A stretch of DNA of 8,276 nucleotides from DUOH01 sp036562625 (GCA_036562625.1 DATCJV010000166.1:1-8276), one strand, 5' to 3'. Shown: positions 1 through 6,509, numbered from the stretch's first letter. The notes: a model not told the origin generated them from the sequence alone. A program made the numbers and translations.

Positions 1-581
1 CTCCGGAATTATTGACGGAGATTCGCCAAACGATCCTGGAGCCCACCATCCGAGGAATGGCGAAAGAGGGGTATCCCTATTCCGGCCTGCTCTATGTGGG
101 CTTAATGATTACGGACGACGGTCCCAAAGTGGTTGAGTTCAATGTCCGCTTCGGCGACCCGGAAGCCCAGGTTATTTTGCCTTTATTGGAAAATGACCTG
201 CTTGACATCTGCTCCGCGGTGATTGAGCGCCGTCTGGATCAAGTTGAACTCAAGTGGAAAGAGGCCTCTGCTGCTTGTGTGGTCCTGGCCTCTGCCGGAT
301 ACCCCGGCTCCTATGAAGTAGGCCAAAGGATCACCGGTTTTTCCGAAGCGGCAAAAATCCAGGATCTCCTGGTCTTTCACGCCGGTACCAAAAGAGAGAA
401 GGGTATCTGGCGAACCGCCGGCGGCAGAGTCTTGAACCTGGTCGGAATCGGACGCGATCTTCCCCAGGCTTTGGCCAAGGCCTACCAAGGAGCGGAGATC
501 ATTGATTTTCCCGGCTGTCAATACAGGAAAGACATTGGATGGCGGGAACTGAACCGTCACAAGCTGTGGAAGAATCATTGA
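1..581 (+). CDS. purD: Phosphoribosylamine-glycine ligase (GARS), C-terminal part; 5' end outside window
   Basis: Catalyses the ATP-dependent joining of phosphoribosylamine and glycine to give glycinamide ribonucleotide, the second step of de novo purine synthesis in the cytoplasm. The frame is open from base 3 with no start in the window, so about 192 C-terminal residues of a protein normally near 420-430 residues are present. Visible family marks are YSGLLYVGLM, the ATP-grasp metal/nucleotide-binding stretch VVEFNVRFGDPEAQ, the C-domain motif FHAGTK, the GGRVL strand, and the terminal RKDIGWRE seen in PurD proteins. The TTG at position 12 should not be taken as a start, because homologous sequence continues upstream of it. 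The stop at 579-581 is followed by a terminator, so this looks like the last gene of a pur operon, though the upstream genes are not visible. Identification is secure. Confidence 0.96.
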   Translation, partial: PELLTEIRQTILEPTIRGMAKEGYPYSGLLYVGLMITDDGPKVVEFNVRFGDPEAQVILPLLENDLLDICSAVIERRLDQVELKWKEASAACVVLASAGYPGSYEVGQRITGFSEAAKIQDLLVFHAGTKREKGIWRTAGGRVLNLVGIGRDLPQALAKAYQGAEIIDFPGCQYRKDIGWRELNRHKLWKNH

Positions 582-635
582 CCAAATTCAATAGACCACA
601 GGTTATTGTTAAGATAAGGTTACTTACAGCTTTTC

Positions 636-671
636 CCTCCCTGATCTTTTCTGATTCCGGGAGGATTTTTT
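636..671 (+). terminator. Rho-independent terminator after purD
   Basis: CCTCCC (636-641) pairs exactly with GGGAGG (659-664) around a 17-nt loop, followed by A and six T residues (666-671). The position, 55 bases after the purD stop and before the next promoter, fits the end of the purine operon. The loop is longer than usual, so strength is uncertain. Confidence 0.7.
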
Positions 672-732
672 CTTCCACCATCGAAATCTAGAGAAGGTTA
701 GAAATCCCGGTATTTCCATGTTTATGGATTTT

Positions 733-759
733 TTGACAGTATTCAGAGTATTATAGAAT
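733..759 (+). promoter_or_regulatory. Putative sigma-A promoter of the exbB-exbD-tonB-cohesin-SLH operon
   Basis: A perfect -35 hexamer TTGACA lies at 733-738. The best -10 is TAGAAT at 754-759 with a short 15-base spacer; GAATAT at 756-761 gives a 17-base spacer but a weaker hexamer. It lies between the purD terminator and exbB, leaving a leader of about 40 bases. A small hairpin TCCAT-GTTT-ATGGA (715-728) followed by six T residues ends inside the -35 box. The -35 is clear; the choice of -10 is not. Confidence 0.55.
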
Positions 760-808
760 ATAAAACGGCAAAACGATTGAAAATCCTGATGGAGAGGGGA
801 ATAACGTA

Positions 809-1432
809 ATGCGGCAGCTGATTCAGAGCGGCGGACCTGTTATGTATCCACTACTATTATGTTCGGTCCTGGTGGTCACCATCACCATTGAACGCCTCTG
901 GTTTTTCCTTTCGCAGCGGGCGGACTTGGAGGACGTCAAACGCGTAGTACTTAGACTAATGGAAAAAGAAGCCCCTTTGGACGCCATTCAGTACTTGCAG
1001 CGGATTAATCATCCGGTGGCCAGAATGCTTCAGTCCGCTATGGTGTACTTTGGGAAAGAGCGGGAGGTTTTAGAACGCAACTTAAAAGAAGCCGGAGAGA
1101 TAGAGATAAAACGCATGGAAAGAGGCCTCGGTTTGCTTGATGTAGTAGTAACCGCTTCACCGCTCTTGGGGTTGCTTGGTACGGTGAATGGGATCATTCA
1201 AAGTTTCAACATCTTTTCCGCAGCTCAAGGTCTACCCTCCGCCACCGCTTTAGGTCAAGGAATTGCTGAGGCCTTGATCACCACTGCCGCCGGTCTGCTG
1301 ATCGCCATTCCGTCTCTCTTCATCATACACTGGTTAAACAGTATGATTGAGCGACGCGTGCAACAGATGAACTTCTTCAGCAAGGACTTTCTGGAGAATT
1401 ATGGAAACAGAGGTGTTTCCAATGATGTTTAA
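809..1432 (+). CDS. exbB: MotA/TolQ/ExbB-family proton channel stator protein
   Basis: Inner-membrane subunit of a proton-driven motor that works with an ExbD/TolR partner to energise a TonB/TolA-type protein. The 207 residues show the family's three-helix plan: TM1 at about 12-33, a cytoplasmic segment rich in charged residues (about 40-107), TM2 about 108-133 with the signature LLGLLGTVNGII (residues 119-130), and TM3 about 155-180 containing EALITTAAGLLIAIP. The Thr pair in TM3 and the GLLGTV motif are typical of ExbB/TolQ. The ATG at 809 is preceded by GGAGAGGGG (791-799) at good spacing. It is the first gene of the cluster and overlaps exbD. ExbB and TolQ cannot be told apart from sequence alone; the TonB-type third gene favours the name ExbB. 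Such genes are usual in diderms and less common in Clostridia. Confidence 0.9.
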   Translation: MRQLIQSGGPVMYPLLLCSVLVVTITIERLWFFLSQRADLEDVKRVVLRLMEKEAPLDAIQYLQRINHPVARMLQSAMVYFGKEREVLERNLKEAGEIEIKRMERGLGLLDVVVTASPLLGLLGTVNGIIQSFNIFSAAQGLPSATALGQGIAEALITTAAGLLIAIPSLFIIHWLNSMIERRVQQMNFFSKDFLENYGNRGVSNDV

Positions 1433-1829
1433 ACGTACGATCCGCAAGCCTCACATAGATATCATTCCTATGCTTGATATCGCTCTTTTTTTATTGTTCT
1501 TCTTCTTATTTACTACTACCTTTAGGACTGCAGCGTCCGGGATTCCGTTGGAGTTGCCCAACTCCAGCCAGGGAACGTCCATAGAGAAAAGAGTGGTAGT
1601 GAGCATAGACAAGAACGGGCGCATTTACTATGGATCGGAACCCGTCTCTTTGCATAGATTAATCACTACTTTGCAACCTTTGGTTGCTGATGATCCTAAC
1701 CTGCTGGTGATCATCAATGCCGATACCAAAGCAACCTATGGCAAACTGATCGAGGTTATGGACGCTATTGCCTCAGCAGGAGTGACTATGCCTGCTTTAG
1801 GTGTGGAAAAAGCCGAGAAGCGCTTGTAG
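1422..1829 (+). CDS. exbD: ExbD/TolR-family stator protein
   Basis: Single-pass membrane partner of ExbB; its TM aspartate is the proton-carrying residue of the family. Counted from the ATG at 1422 (135 residues), a basic N-terminus (FKRTIRKP) leads into DIIPMLDIALFLLFFF with the conserved Asp at residue 19, then an extracytoplasmic domain of about 95 residues with the ExbD pattern V.V.SIDKNGRIYYG...L and VIINADTKATYGKLIEVMDA. Three starts are possible: ATG 1401, 1422 and 1425. I prefer 1422/1425 because AGAGGTG (1409-1415) is spaced 6-9 bases before them and the family begins just before the basic patch. The 1401 start has only a weak GGAG four bases away. It overlaps the exbB stop, implying translational coupling. 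Confidence 0.9.
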   Translation: MMFKRTIRKPHIDIIPMLDIALFLLFFFLFTTTFRTAASGIPLELPNSSQGTSIEKRVVVSIDKNGRIYYGSEPVSLHRLITTLQPLVADDPNLLVIINADTKATYGKLIEVMDAIASAGVTMPALGVEKAEKRL

Positions 1830-1852
1830 GCGGATCCGGGAGGTTATTAGGC

Positions 1853-2644
1853 ATGAAATATCTCCGCCAAAGGGATAACTTCAGATATGTCACCTCTTTC
1901 TTGATCGCTCTTTTTCTTCATGCCCTATTGCTGTTATGGCAGAATGGCGTCTGGGGTCAGCACAGTAGGGAGCTTCAAGTGATCAGAGTCTATTCCCGCT
2001 TGGTGGAGGTAGAAAACACTCGGAGTATTGAGCGGAAATCTACACCCAAACCAAAGGTGGAGGAGAGAGCAGCCGCAACCGATTTATCCAATAATGTTAC
2101 AGAAAAAAACCTCTCTCCGCAGGCAAAAGTCGAAGAAGAAAGCCAGTCCACTGCGGTTACTCAAAAAAAGCCCGCTCCCCGTCAGGTTCCAGCGGCTGAG
2201 CAGAGAGAACCGGACAGTTCCCCGCACGAAGCGCTCAAACCGGAGACGGAAACCGCGTCCAGCGAGGTGGAGGAGATACCCGCCAAACCGGCTCCGCCGC
2301 CTTTACCGCCGTTGGGAAACGGCCGCGGGATGCTGGTAGCCAATTATACCTCTTATCCGAAAGACTTGTTGAATAAAGGAATTGAAGGAGTAGTCAGAAT
2401 CAGAATATTTATAAATGAAGAAGGAGCTCTCGCCAAAGAGCCGGAGCTGATCATGTCTTCCGGTCACAGAAAACTTGACGAGCATTGTCTGCTGACCATC
2501 AAAAGGTTATGGAAGTTCAAACCTGCTCCCAAACCTTACAGATTATCCGTAGAACTGAGTTTTACCAATGATGAGGTAGAGGGTCCGCGTTTTCTGGAAG
2601 AGGCCACCTATCTTTCACCGGAGGAAGGAGGAACCTCGGAATGA
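1853..2644 (+). CDS. tonB: TonB-family energy transducer
   Basis: Expected to transmit the motion of the ExbB-ExbD motor across the envelope to a partner protein. Of 263 residues, 13-33 form an N-terminal membrane anchor containing S15 and H23 (the family has a functional Ser/His in this helix, though the S-x7-H spacing here differs from the E. coli S-x3-H). Residues about 40-160 are a low-complexity linker rich in Pro, Lys, Glu and Ala, ending in PAPPPLPPLG. Residues about 163-238 are a typical TonB C-terminal domain with YPKDLLNKGIEGVVRIRIFI, MSSGHRKLDEHCL and RLWKFKPAP. A 25-residue acidic tail follows. ATG 1853 has GGGAGG (1838-1843) nine bases upstream. Its stop overlaps the next ATG (ATGA). 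TonB rather than TolA is indicated by the C-domain, but no TonB-dependent receptor is in the window. Confidence 0.88.
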   Translation: MKYLRQRDNFRYVTSFLIALFLHALLLLWQNGVWGQHSRELQVIRVYSRLVEVENTRSIERKSTPKPKVEERAAATDLSNNVTEKNLSPQAKVEEESQSTAVTQKKPAPRQVPAAEQREPDSSPHEALKPETETASSEVEEIPAKPAPPPLPPLGNGRGMLVANYTSYPKDLLNKGIEGVVRIRIFINEEGALAKEPELIMSSGHRKLDEHCLLTIKRLWKFKPAPKPYRLSVELSFTNDEVEGPRFLEEATYLSPEEGGTSE

Positions 2645-4812
2645 TCCCAGGGGTCTTTACACGCGCGCGTACATACAGATACGCCGTAATATTCTTTGTC
2701 TTAATCTTAGCCGTGACTATAGCCGGCTTAAATTTACCGGGCGCTTGGGCTGAAAATAACCAACCTGCCAAGAAGAGTTCCACCCAAGAGAAATCCGGAA
2801 ATACCGCTGTTATAACTCCTGTAGGGAAAGCCCCGGAGACCATAATTCCTCAGGTTTTTCCAGGCCGGGTGGTGATTGGTAATGATTACATTGCCGTGGC
2901 CGTGAACAACTCCGATGACGCTACCGGACGCTTCGGCGTGAAGGTTACAGGAGGAGACCCTTACCGCACAGGTGACGAGGAACAACCTTTAATCTATGGC
3001 TTTGAGAAGCCCTGGACCTCCTATACGACCATTCGGATCGACGGCACGGATTACATATTCGGTGGACAAACCAAGAAGCGCTCCGGTGTGAAAGGACTCT
3101 ACGGCGAACTGGTCACCCCTCCCACCGTAAATCCTGAAACCAAGGCGATCTTTACCACCTATCGCTTTGGCGCCATCGAAGTCACTCAGGAGATCTCCAT
3201 TGTCGAAAGTACCACCACCGGCCTTTGTGATACAGCCAAAATTAAATATTCCGTAGTGAACAAGAGTGAACTGCCCCACGAAATCGGGATCAGAGCGGTG
3301 ATCGACACCATGTTGGGTCAGAATGACGGCGCGCCCTTTCGCATTGCGGAGACCTCTATTCTCACGGATACAGTCTTTAAACGAGAAGAGCTGCCCGAAT
3401 TCTGGCAGGCTTTTGATACCTTGAGGGAGCCCCGGGTGATTGCCCAAGGAACCTTGCAGGGAAGAGAGGCTACCCCCCCTGATGCTTTGTATTTTACGAA
3501 TTGGGGCAGTGTGGCCGACTCCCACTGGGATGTCCCGCTGGTCCCGAACCGTGATTTTACCAGGACCGGCGAGTTTGACCTGGACAGTGCGGCGGTTTAT
3601 ATGTGGAATCCGGTTACTGTGGCGCCCCTGGACACCAAGACCTATGTCTTCTACTATGGACTGGGTGGAGTAACCGTGGTGCCCGGTGATTTACAATTAG
3701 GCGTTACTTCACCTGCTGAGATCTCCCTGGGGGAGACCGATAAAACTTACTCAATCATGGCTTATATCGAGAATACCGGTGAAGGTCCGGCGGTCAGCGC
3801 CAGGGTACGCCTTCAGCTTCCCTCCGGTTTGGAACTGGTTGGGAAGCGCCCGGCCGAGACGGTCATCGGTAATCTGAAGCCCGGAGAGATGACCCAGGTG
3901 TACTGGGAGGTAAAACCGACCGGGAAGATCATTGGCTTATTCCAATTTGAGATCGTAGCTTCCGCTGTCAATCTCCCGGAAAATAGAGTGCGCAGGAGTA
4001 TCAGAGTGGTCGGACCGCCCAAATTGACACTGAGCGTAATCCCACCGCCGCCGTTGAAAGTAATTGATGAAAAGATTACACCTATGCCTTATCCGATTGA
4101 GGCCGTCATAAAGAACAACGGGGAATCCATTGCTTATGGCGTAACCGGCAGTCTGCAAATTGGGCAAGGCATGAAACCTGCCCCCAATGAAATAATTCAA
4201 AAGTATATTGGGAACCTTAAACCGGGAGAGGAGTATAAATTAACCTGGCACTTGATCCCGGACGGAGTGGGGATCCGCAGTTACTTGGGAGTGCGTTTTG
4301 CCTCCAGCTCCACTAAACCCGTGCTTTATATCACCGGTATTCGTCTGCCGGTCTTGACGCCCAAGATCAGGCTGGTGCCCTTGGCTGATGACGTGAAACC
4401 CGGAGAGTTTCTGGCTGTGGAAGTGAGAGCGGAACATTTTTCAGCTCTGCAAAGCGCCAGGTTTAACATAAATTTCAACCCCAAAGTCATGGATGTTGTG
4501 CGCGTCTCCAGAGGCCTCTTCTTTATCGAAGACCGTTCCTTTACCCCCTGGAACCCGGGAGTGATTAAACCTGAGGCAGGACAGGTCAGAGGAGTCGGCG
4601 GGGAGAGAAACTCCCCGGCGCCCTCCGGGATTACGCTAGCCACTATCCATTTACAATTAAGTAAAGATCCTGGAGAAGGATTATTAACAGTGGATAATTT
4701 GAGTCTCTGGAGTGAGGAAAACAGTATTCCAGTTTACATCATCGAGGGCTTACGCATAAGAATTACGAATAAAGGAGGAGTGGAGATTGTTCCAGTTAAA
4801 ATCGAACAATAA
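2641..4812 (+). CDS. Secreted multi-domain protein with C-terminal cohesin-like domain
   Basis: No named gene recognised. The 723 residues begin with a Sec signal peptide (basic n-region, hydrophobic 14-32, likely cleavage after AWA at 37). A Ser/Thr/Lys-rich linker leads to a beta-rich domain of about 77-345 that I cannot assign. Two related beta-sandwich segments follow, about 350-455 and 458-570. Both carry IGNLKPGE (409-416 and 523-530) and a 'NTGE/NNGE...' strand, like CARDB or alpha-galactosidase NEW3-type bacterial Ig-like repeats. Residues about 576-715 look like a cohesin-type domain (VKPGEFLAVEV, then ARFNINFNPKVMDVV, G..L.TIHLQL). There is no sorting signal, SLH motif or C-terminal membrane helix, so it is probably released or held by partners. 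AAGGAGG (2625-2631) lies nine bases before ATG 2641, which overlaps the tonB stop. This coupling suggests that it is a partner or substrate of the ExbBD-TonB motor. Confidence 0.85.
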   Translation: MIPGVFTRARTYRYAVIFFVLILAVTIAGLNLPGAWAENNQPAKKSSTQEKSGNTAVITPVGKAPETIIPQVFPGRVVIGNDYIAVAVNNSDDATGRFGVKVTGGDPYRTGDEEQPLIYGFEKPWTSYTTIRIDGTDYIFGGQTKKRSGVKGLYGELVTPPTVNPETKAIFTTYRFGAIEVTQEISIVESTTTGLCDTAKIKYSVVNKSELPHEIGIRAVIDTMLGQNDGAPFRIAETSILTDTVFKREELPEFWQAFDTLREPRVIAQGTLQGREATPPDALYFTNWGSVADSHWDVPLVPNRDFTRTGEFDLDSAAVYMWNPVTVAPLDTKTYVFYYGLGGVTVVPGDLQLGVTSPAEISLGETDKTYSIMAYIENTGEGPAVSARVRLQLPSGLELVGKRPAETVIGNLKPGEMTQVYWEVKPTGKIIGLFQFEIVASAVNLPENRVRRSIRVVGPPKLTLSVIPPPPLKVIDEKITPMPYPIEAVIKNNGESIAYGVTGSLQIGQGMKPAPNEIIQKYIGNLKPGEEYKLTWHLIPDGVGIRSYLGVRFASSSTKPVLYITGIRLPVLTPKIRLVPLADDVKPGEFLAVEVRAEHFSALQSARFNINFNPKVMDVVRVSRGLFFIEDRSFTPWNPGVIKPEAGQVRGVGGERNSPAPSGITLATIHLQLSKDPGEGLLTVDNLSLWSEENSIPVYIIEGLRIRITNKGGVEIVPVKIEQ
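4771..4789 (+). promoter_or_regulatory. Ribosome binding site that fixes a TTG start for the SLH gene
   Basis: AAAGGAGG (4771-4778) lies inside the last codons of the preceding gene, eight bases before TTG at 4787. The GTG at 4780 is in the upstream gene's frame and cannot serve. The in-frame ATG at 4814 has no Shine-Dalgarno-like sequence in front of it. TTG is therefore the supported start. Confidence 0.7.
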
Positions 4813-5488
4813 CATGCTTACCAGCATGTTGAAGGGCATACCAATCCCTGTTTTCCTGGTTTTTCTCTGTGTTTTTCTGTTTTCCTCCCCGTCTTTCGCC
4901 AAGACTACAGAGATTAAAGATGTGCCCCCCAACCATTGGGCATATCAAGCGGTTCGTCAATTGGTAGAAGAGGGATATTTGGGTCTCTACGAAGATGGAT
5001 CCTTTAAGGGTGACTCCCCGGTCAACCGGTATACTTTGGCCATGGTGGTCTCGAAGATTCTGGTTGAGGTGGGGGAAGGAACCACGGTGACCAATCCCCA
5101 AGACGTAGAATTAATCAGGAAACTTTCCAATGAATTCCGAAACGAACTTGTCTTATTGACTATAGAACATAAAGCGCTGGAGGAAAGGTTAAAAAAGATC
5201 GAAGAATCCAAGTTGATCCTGGCCGAAGACCAGACACAAGCCACCTCAAATATCCGGATGCTCTCAGGAGAGGCTAAGAAGCTCCAAGCCGAAGTGGCGA
5301 AGATTGCCGCAGAGATCCTGCAAGACAAAGCCAGAATCACCATGCTGGAAGAAAAGTATGAAACCCAAGCCCGCCTCCTGGAAGAGCAAAGCCAGGAGAT
5401 TAAGGCTCTTCAGGAAGAAGTGAGTAATAACCGCTTATACATGATCTTAATTGGCTTGGCCGGAATTTTAATTGGGATCAGTATATAA
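4787..5488 (+). CDS. SLH-domain, coiled-coil protein with C-terminal membrane helix
   Basis: Probably an envelope protein that grips cell-wall polymer outside the membrane. From the TTG start it has 233 residues: signal peptide to about 38 (hydrophobic 18-34, SFA before the likely cut), one S-layer homology domain at 42-95 (IKDVPPNHWAYQAVRQL, then GYLGLYEDGSFKGD), a long predicted coiled coil at about 106-212 with heptad-like Leu/Ile/Ala spacing, and a hydrophobic tail 216-233 that ends at the stop. SLH domains bind secondary cell-wall polymers, usually as three copies; a single copy suggests oligomerisation through the coiled coil. The usual TRAE motif is NRYT (80-83) here. The C-terminal tail would anchor it in the cytoplasmic membrane. 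It overlaps the cohesin-like gene by 26 bases and is last in the operon. No T-run terminator follows it directly. Confidence 0.85.
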   Translation: MFQLKSNNNMLTSMLKGIPIPVFLVFLCVFLFSSPSFAKTTEIKDVPPNHWAYQAVRQLVEEGYLGLYEDGSFKGDSPVNRYTLAMVVSKILVEVGEGTTVTNPQDVELIRKLSNEFRNELVLLTIEHKALEERLKKIEESKLILAEDQTQATSNIRMLSGEAKKLQAEVAKIAAEILQDKARITMLEEKYETQARLLEEQSQEIKALQEEVSNNRLYMILIGLAGILIGISI

Positions 5489-5710
5489 GTCGCACTGTCC
5501 GAATTCCTGACATAAATTAGCCCGGAAATTCTGGCGAACCTCTTCTTCTATTTCCCGGGCTAAAAAGTCTTGAGCGGCTTGGACCATGACCTGAGTCATT
5601 CGCCCACCCAGTTTACCCAAGTTATACGGGGAGTTCAGTAATATTCTCCTTCCGTCGCGGGCCTTCTTGAGCTTAAGCTTCAGCTGTTTATGTCCTGAAA
5701 TATACTTCAT
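5468..5710 (-). CDS. Small basic protein of unknown function, weakly SASP-like
   Basis: No confident family. An 80-residue protein starts at ATG 5710, because GGAG (minus strand 5721-5718, after six A residues) lies seven bases before it; ATG 5716 is also in frame but too close to the ribosome site. The N-terminus is rich in Lys and Arg (1-22). Residues 35-51 (GGRMTQVMVQAAQDFLA) resemble the conserved C-terminal helix of alpha/beta-type small acid-soluble spore proteins (GG-x-MT...LVQ.A...L). The segment after it is an acidic helix followed by CQEFGQC, so the element order is not that of a classical SASP. No signal peptide or membrane segment is seen. It converges on and overlaps the SLH gene by 21 bases. 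The clean ribosome site and the gap it fills (otherwise over 300 bases without a gene) argue that it is real. The spore function is a guess. Confidence 0.6.
   Translation of the reverse strand: MKYISGHKQLKLKLKKARDGRRILLNSPYNLGKLGGRMTQVMVQAAQDFLAREIEEEVRQNFRANLCQEFGQCDLYTDPN
5518..5562. repeat. Inverted repeat inside the small minus-strand gene
   Basis: TAGCCCGG (5518-5525) pairs with CCGGGCTA (5555-5562), and AAAT (5526-5529) continues with ATTT (5550-5553) across one bulged C (5554), leaving a 20-base loop. No T-run follows on either strand, so it is not a standard terminator. It lies 30 bases after the SLH stop and could slow or trim transcripts arriving from that operon. Confidence 0.45.
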
Positions 5711-5814
5711 CTTCATTCTCCTTTTTTACTCGCATATCTCTCACAGGTCTATTGATGATTTTTTATCAAAGACTAAAAAAATATGTGGTCCTCCTTGAAA
5801 AAAAAGAAGATAAA

Positions 5815-5843
5815 TTGACAAAGTATTACTCCTCGTTTATAAT
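5815..5843 (+). promoter_or_regulatory. Perfect-consensus sigma-A promoter for yceD-rpmF
   Basis: TTGACA (5815-5820), exactly 17 bases of spacer, then TATAAT (5838-5843), preceded by an A-rich stretch (5799-5814) like an UP element. The expected transcription start is about 5849-5851. This is as strong a match as the housekeeping consensus allows and fits an operon encoding an abundant ribosomal protein. Confidence 0.93.
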
Positions 5844-5861
5844 ACAGAGGTGACTAATGAG

Positions 5862-6509
5862 ATGCCTTTCGAGTTTAAGATTAATATCGCACCGATTAAA
5901 GAACAAGTCGGGCAAACTCTGCAACAAACAACAGAGCTGAAACTCCCGGACTATAGCGGAGTTAAATTTCCGGATCCCTGGGTGATTCATACCCGGATTA
6001 ACCATACTTATGACGGTTATTATGTTACAGGGCAAGCCGAAGGTCTCTTCACTACCTGCTGTGACCGGTGTCTGGAACCTTATACCAGCCGTCTTACCGC
6101 CGAGTTTAGCCAGATCTTCGCCTCCCAGCAGGATTTGTCCAAGGACAATGCATTAGCCTCGTATAAGGTATCCTCCAAGAATCAACGGGCTAATGATGGC
6201 TTGACTGCGAAAGAGCCGGTGGAAGATGAGAAAATTCAGTATTTCTCCGGTGATGTGCTTGATTTAGCAGAAACGCTTTGGGACTCGGTAGTCCTGTCCT
6301 TACCAATGAAATATCTTTGTGCTGAAGAGTGTAAAGGCCTTTGCGCCCAATGCGGCGCCAACTTAAATATTACTACCTGTAAATGTGAGAGCAATTATCT
6401 GGATCCACGCTTGGCCAAACTGGGCGAATTGTTCAACCTTGCAGCAGACAGAGGCCTTGCCGTGAACAAGGATGAAGGAGGTGGTTCAGATGGCCAACCC
6501 AAAAAATAG
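5862..6509 (+). CDS. yceD: DUF177 / YceD-family protein (23S rRNA accumulation)
   Basis: The YceD/DUF177 family is linked to accumulation of 23S rRNA and almost always sits before rpmF, as here. From ATG 5862 the protein has 215 residues. Counted from the alternative GTG at 5850, it shows a first cysteine cluster C70-C71-x2-C74 (CCDRCLEPY) and a second, C157-x3-C161-x3-C165-x2-C168 then C177-x-C179, the DUF177 signature and a likely metal site. The start is ambiguous. AGAGGTGA (5846-5853) is well spaced for ATG 5862, but the predicted transcript begins at about 5850, which would cut that site. GTG 5850 would then be a leaderless start, adding four residues. The 3' end overlaps rpmF by 20 bases and contains its ribosome binding site. 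Confidence 0.92.
   Translation: MPFEFKINIAPIKEQVGQTLQQTTELKLPDYSGVKFPDPWVIHTRINHTYDGYYVTGQAEGLFTTCCDRCLEPYTSRLTAEFSQIFASQQDLSKDNALASYKVSSKNQRANDGLTAKEPVEDEKIQYFSGDVLDLAETLWDSVVLSLPMKYLCAEECKGLCAQCGANLNITTCKCESNYLDPRLAKLGELFNLAADRGLAVNKDEGGGSDGQPKK
6475..6483 (+). promoter_or_regulatory. Ribosome binding site fixing the rpmF start
   Basis: AAGGAGGTG (6475-6483) lies six bases before ATG 6490, a full anti-16S match inside the yceD coding region. It rules out the upstream in-frame ATG at 6472, which lies before the site. Confidence 0.85.

Noticed and set aside
183..578. 131-codon minus-strand frame opposite purD
   Set aside because: Shadow of a well-recognised PurD coding region.
1401..1403. 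ATG 1401 as the exbD start
   Set aside because: Its GGAG is only four bases away, while 1422/1425 have AGAGGTG at normal spacing and match the usual ExbD N-terminus; not fully excluded.
2028..2339. 103-codon + strand frame inside tonB, very rich in Arg and Pro
   Set aside because: It is the shifted reading of the Lys/Glu/Pro-rich TonB linker, has no ribosome site and makes no recognisable protein; the tonB frame has clear domains on both sides.
2989..3525. 178-codon minus-strand frame
   Set aside because: Antisense shadow of the cohesin-like gene's N-domain, with no recognisable motif; the + frame is continuous through the region.
5752..5769. TTGAT-N8-ATCAA palindrome in the divergent intergenic region, considered as an operator
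   Set aside because: Only five AT-rich pairs, expected by chance in such sequence.
5783..5818. 11-residue Lys-rich open frame (ATG TGG TCC...) before the yceD promoter, a possible leader peptide
   Set aside because: No ribosome site, and it ends inside the -35 box, so it would lie upstream of the transcript; no attenuator structure follows.
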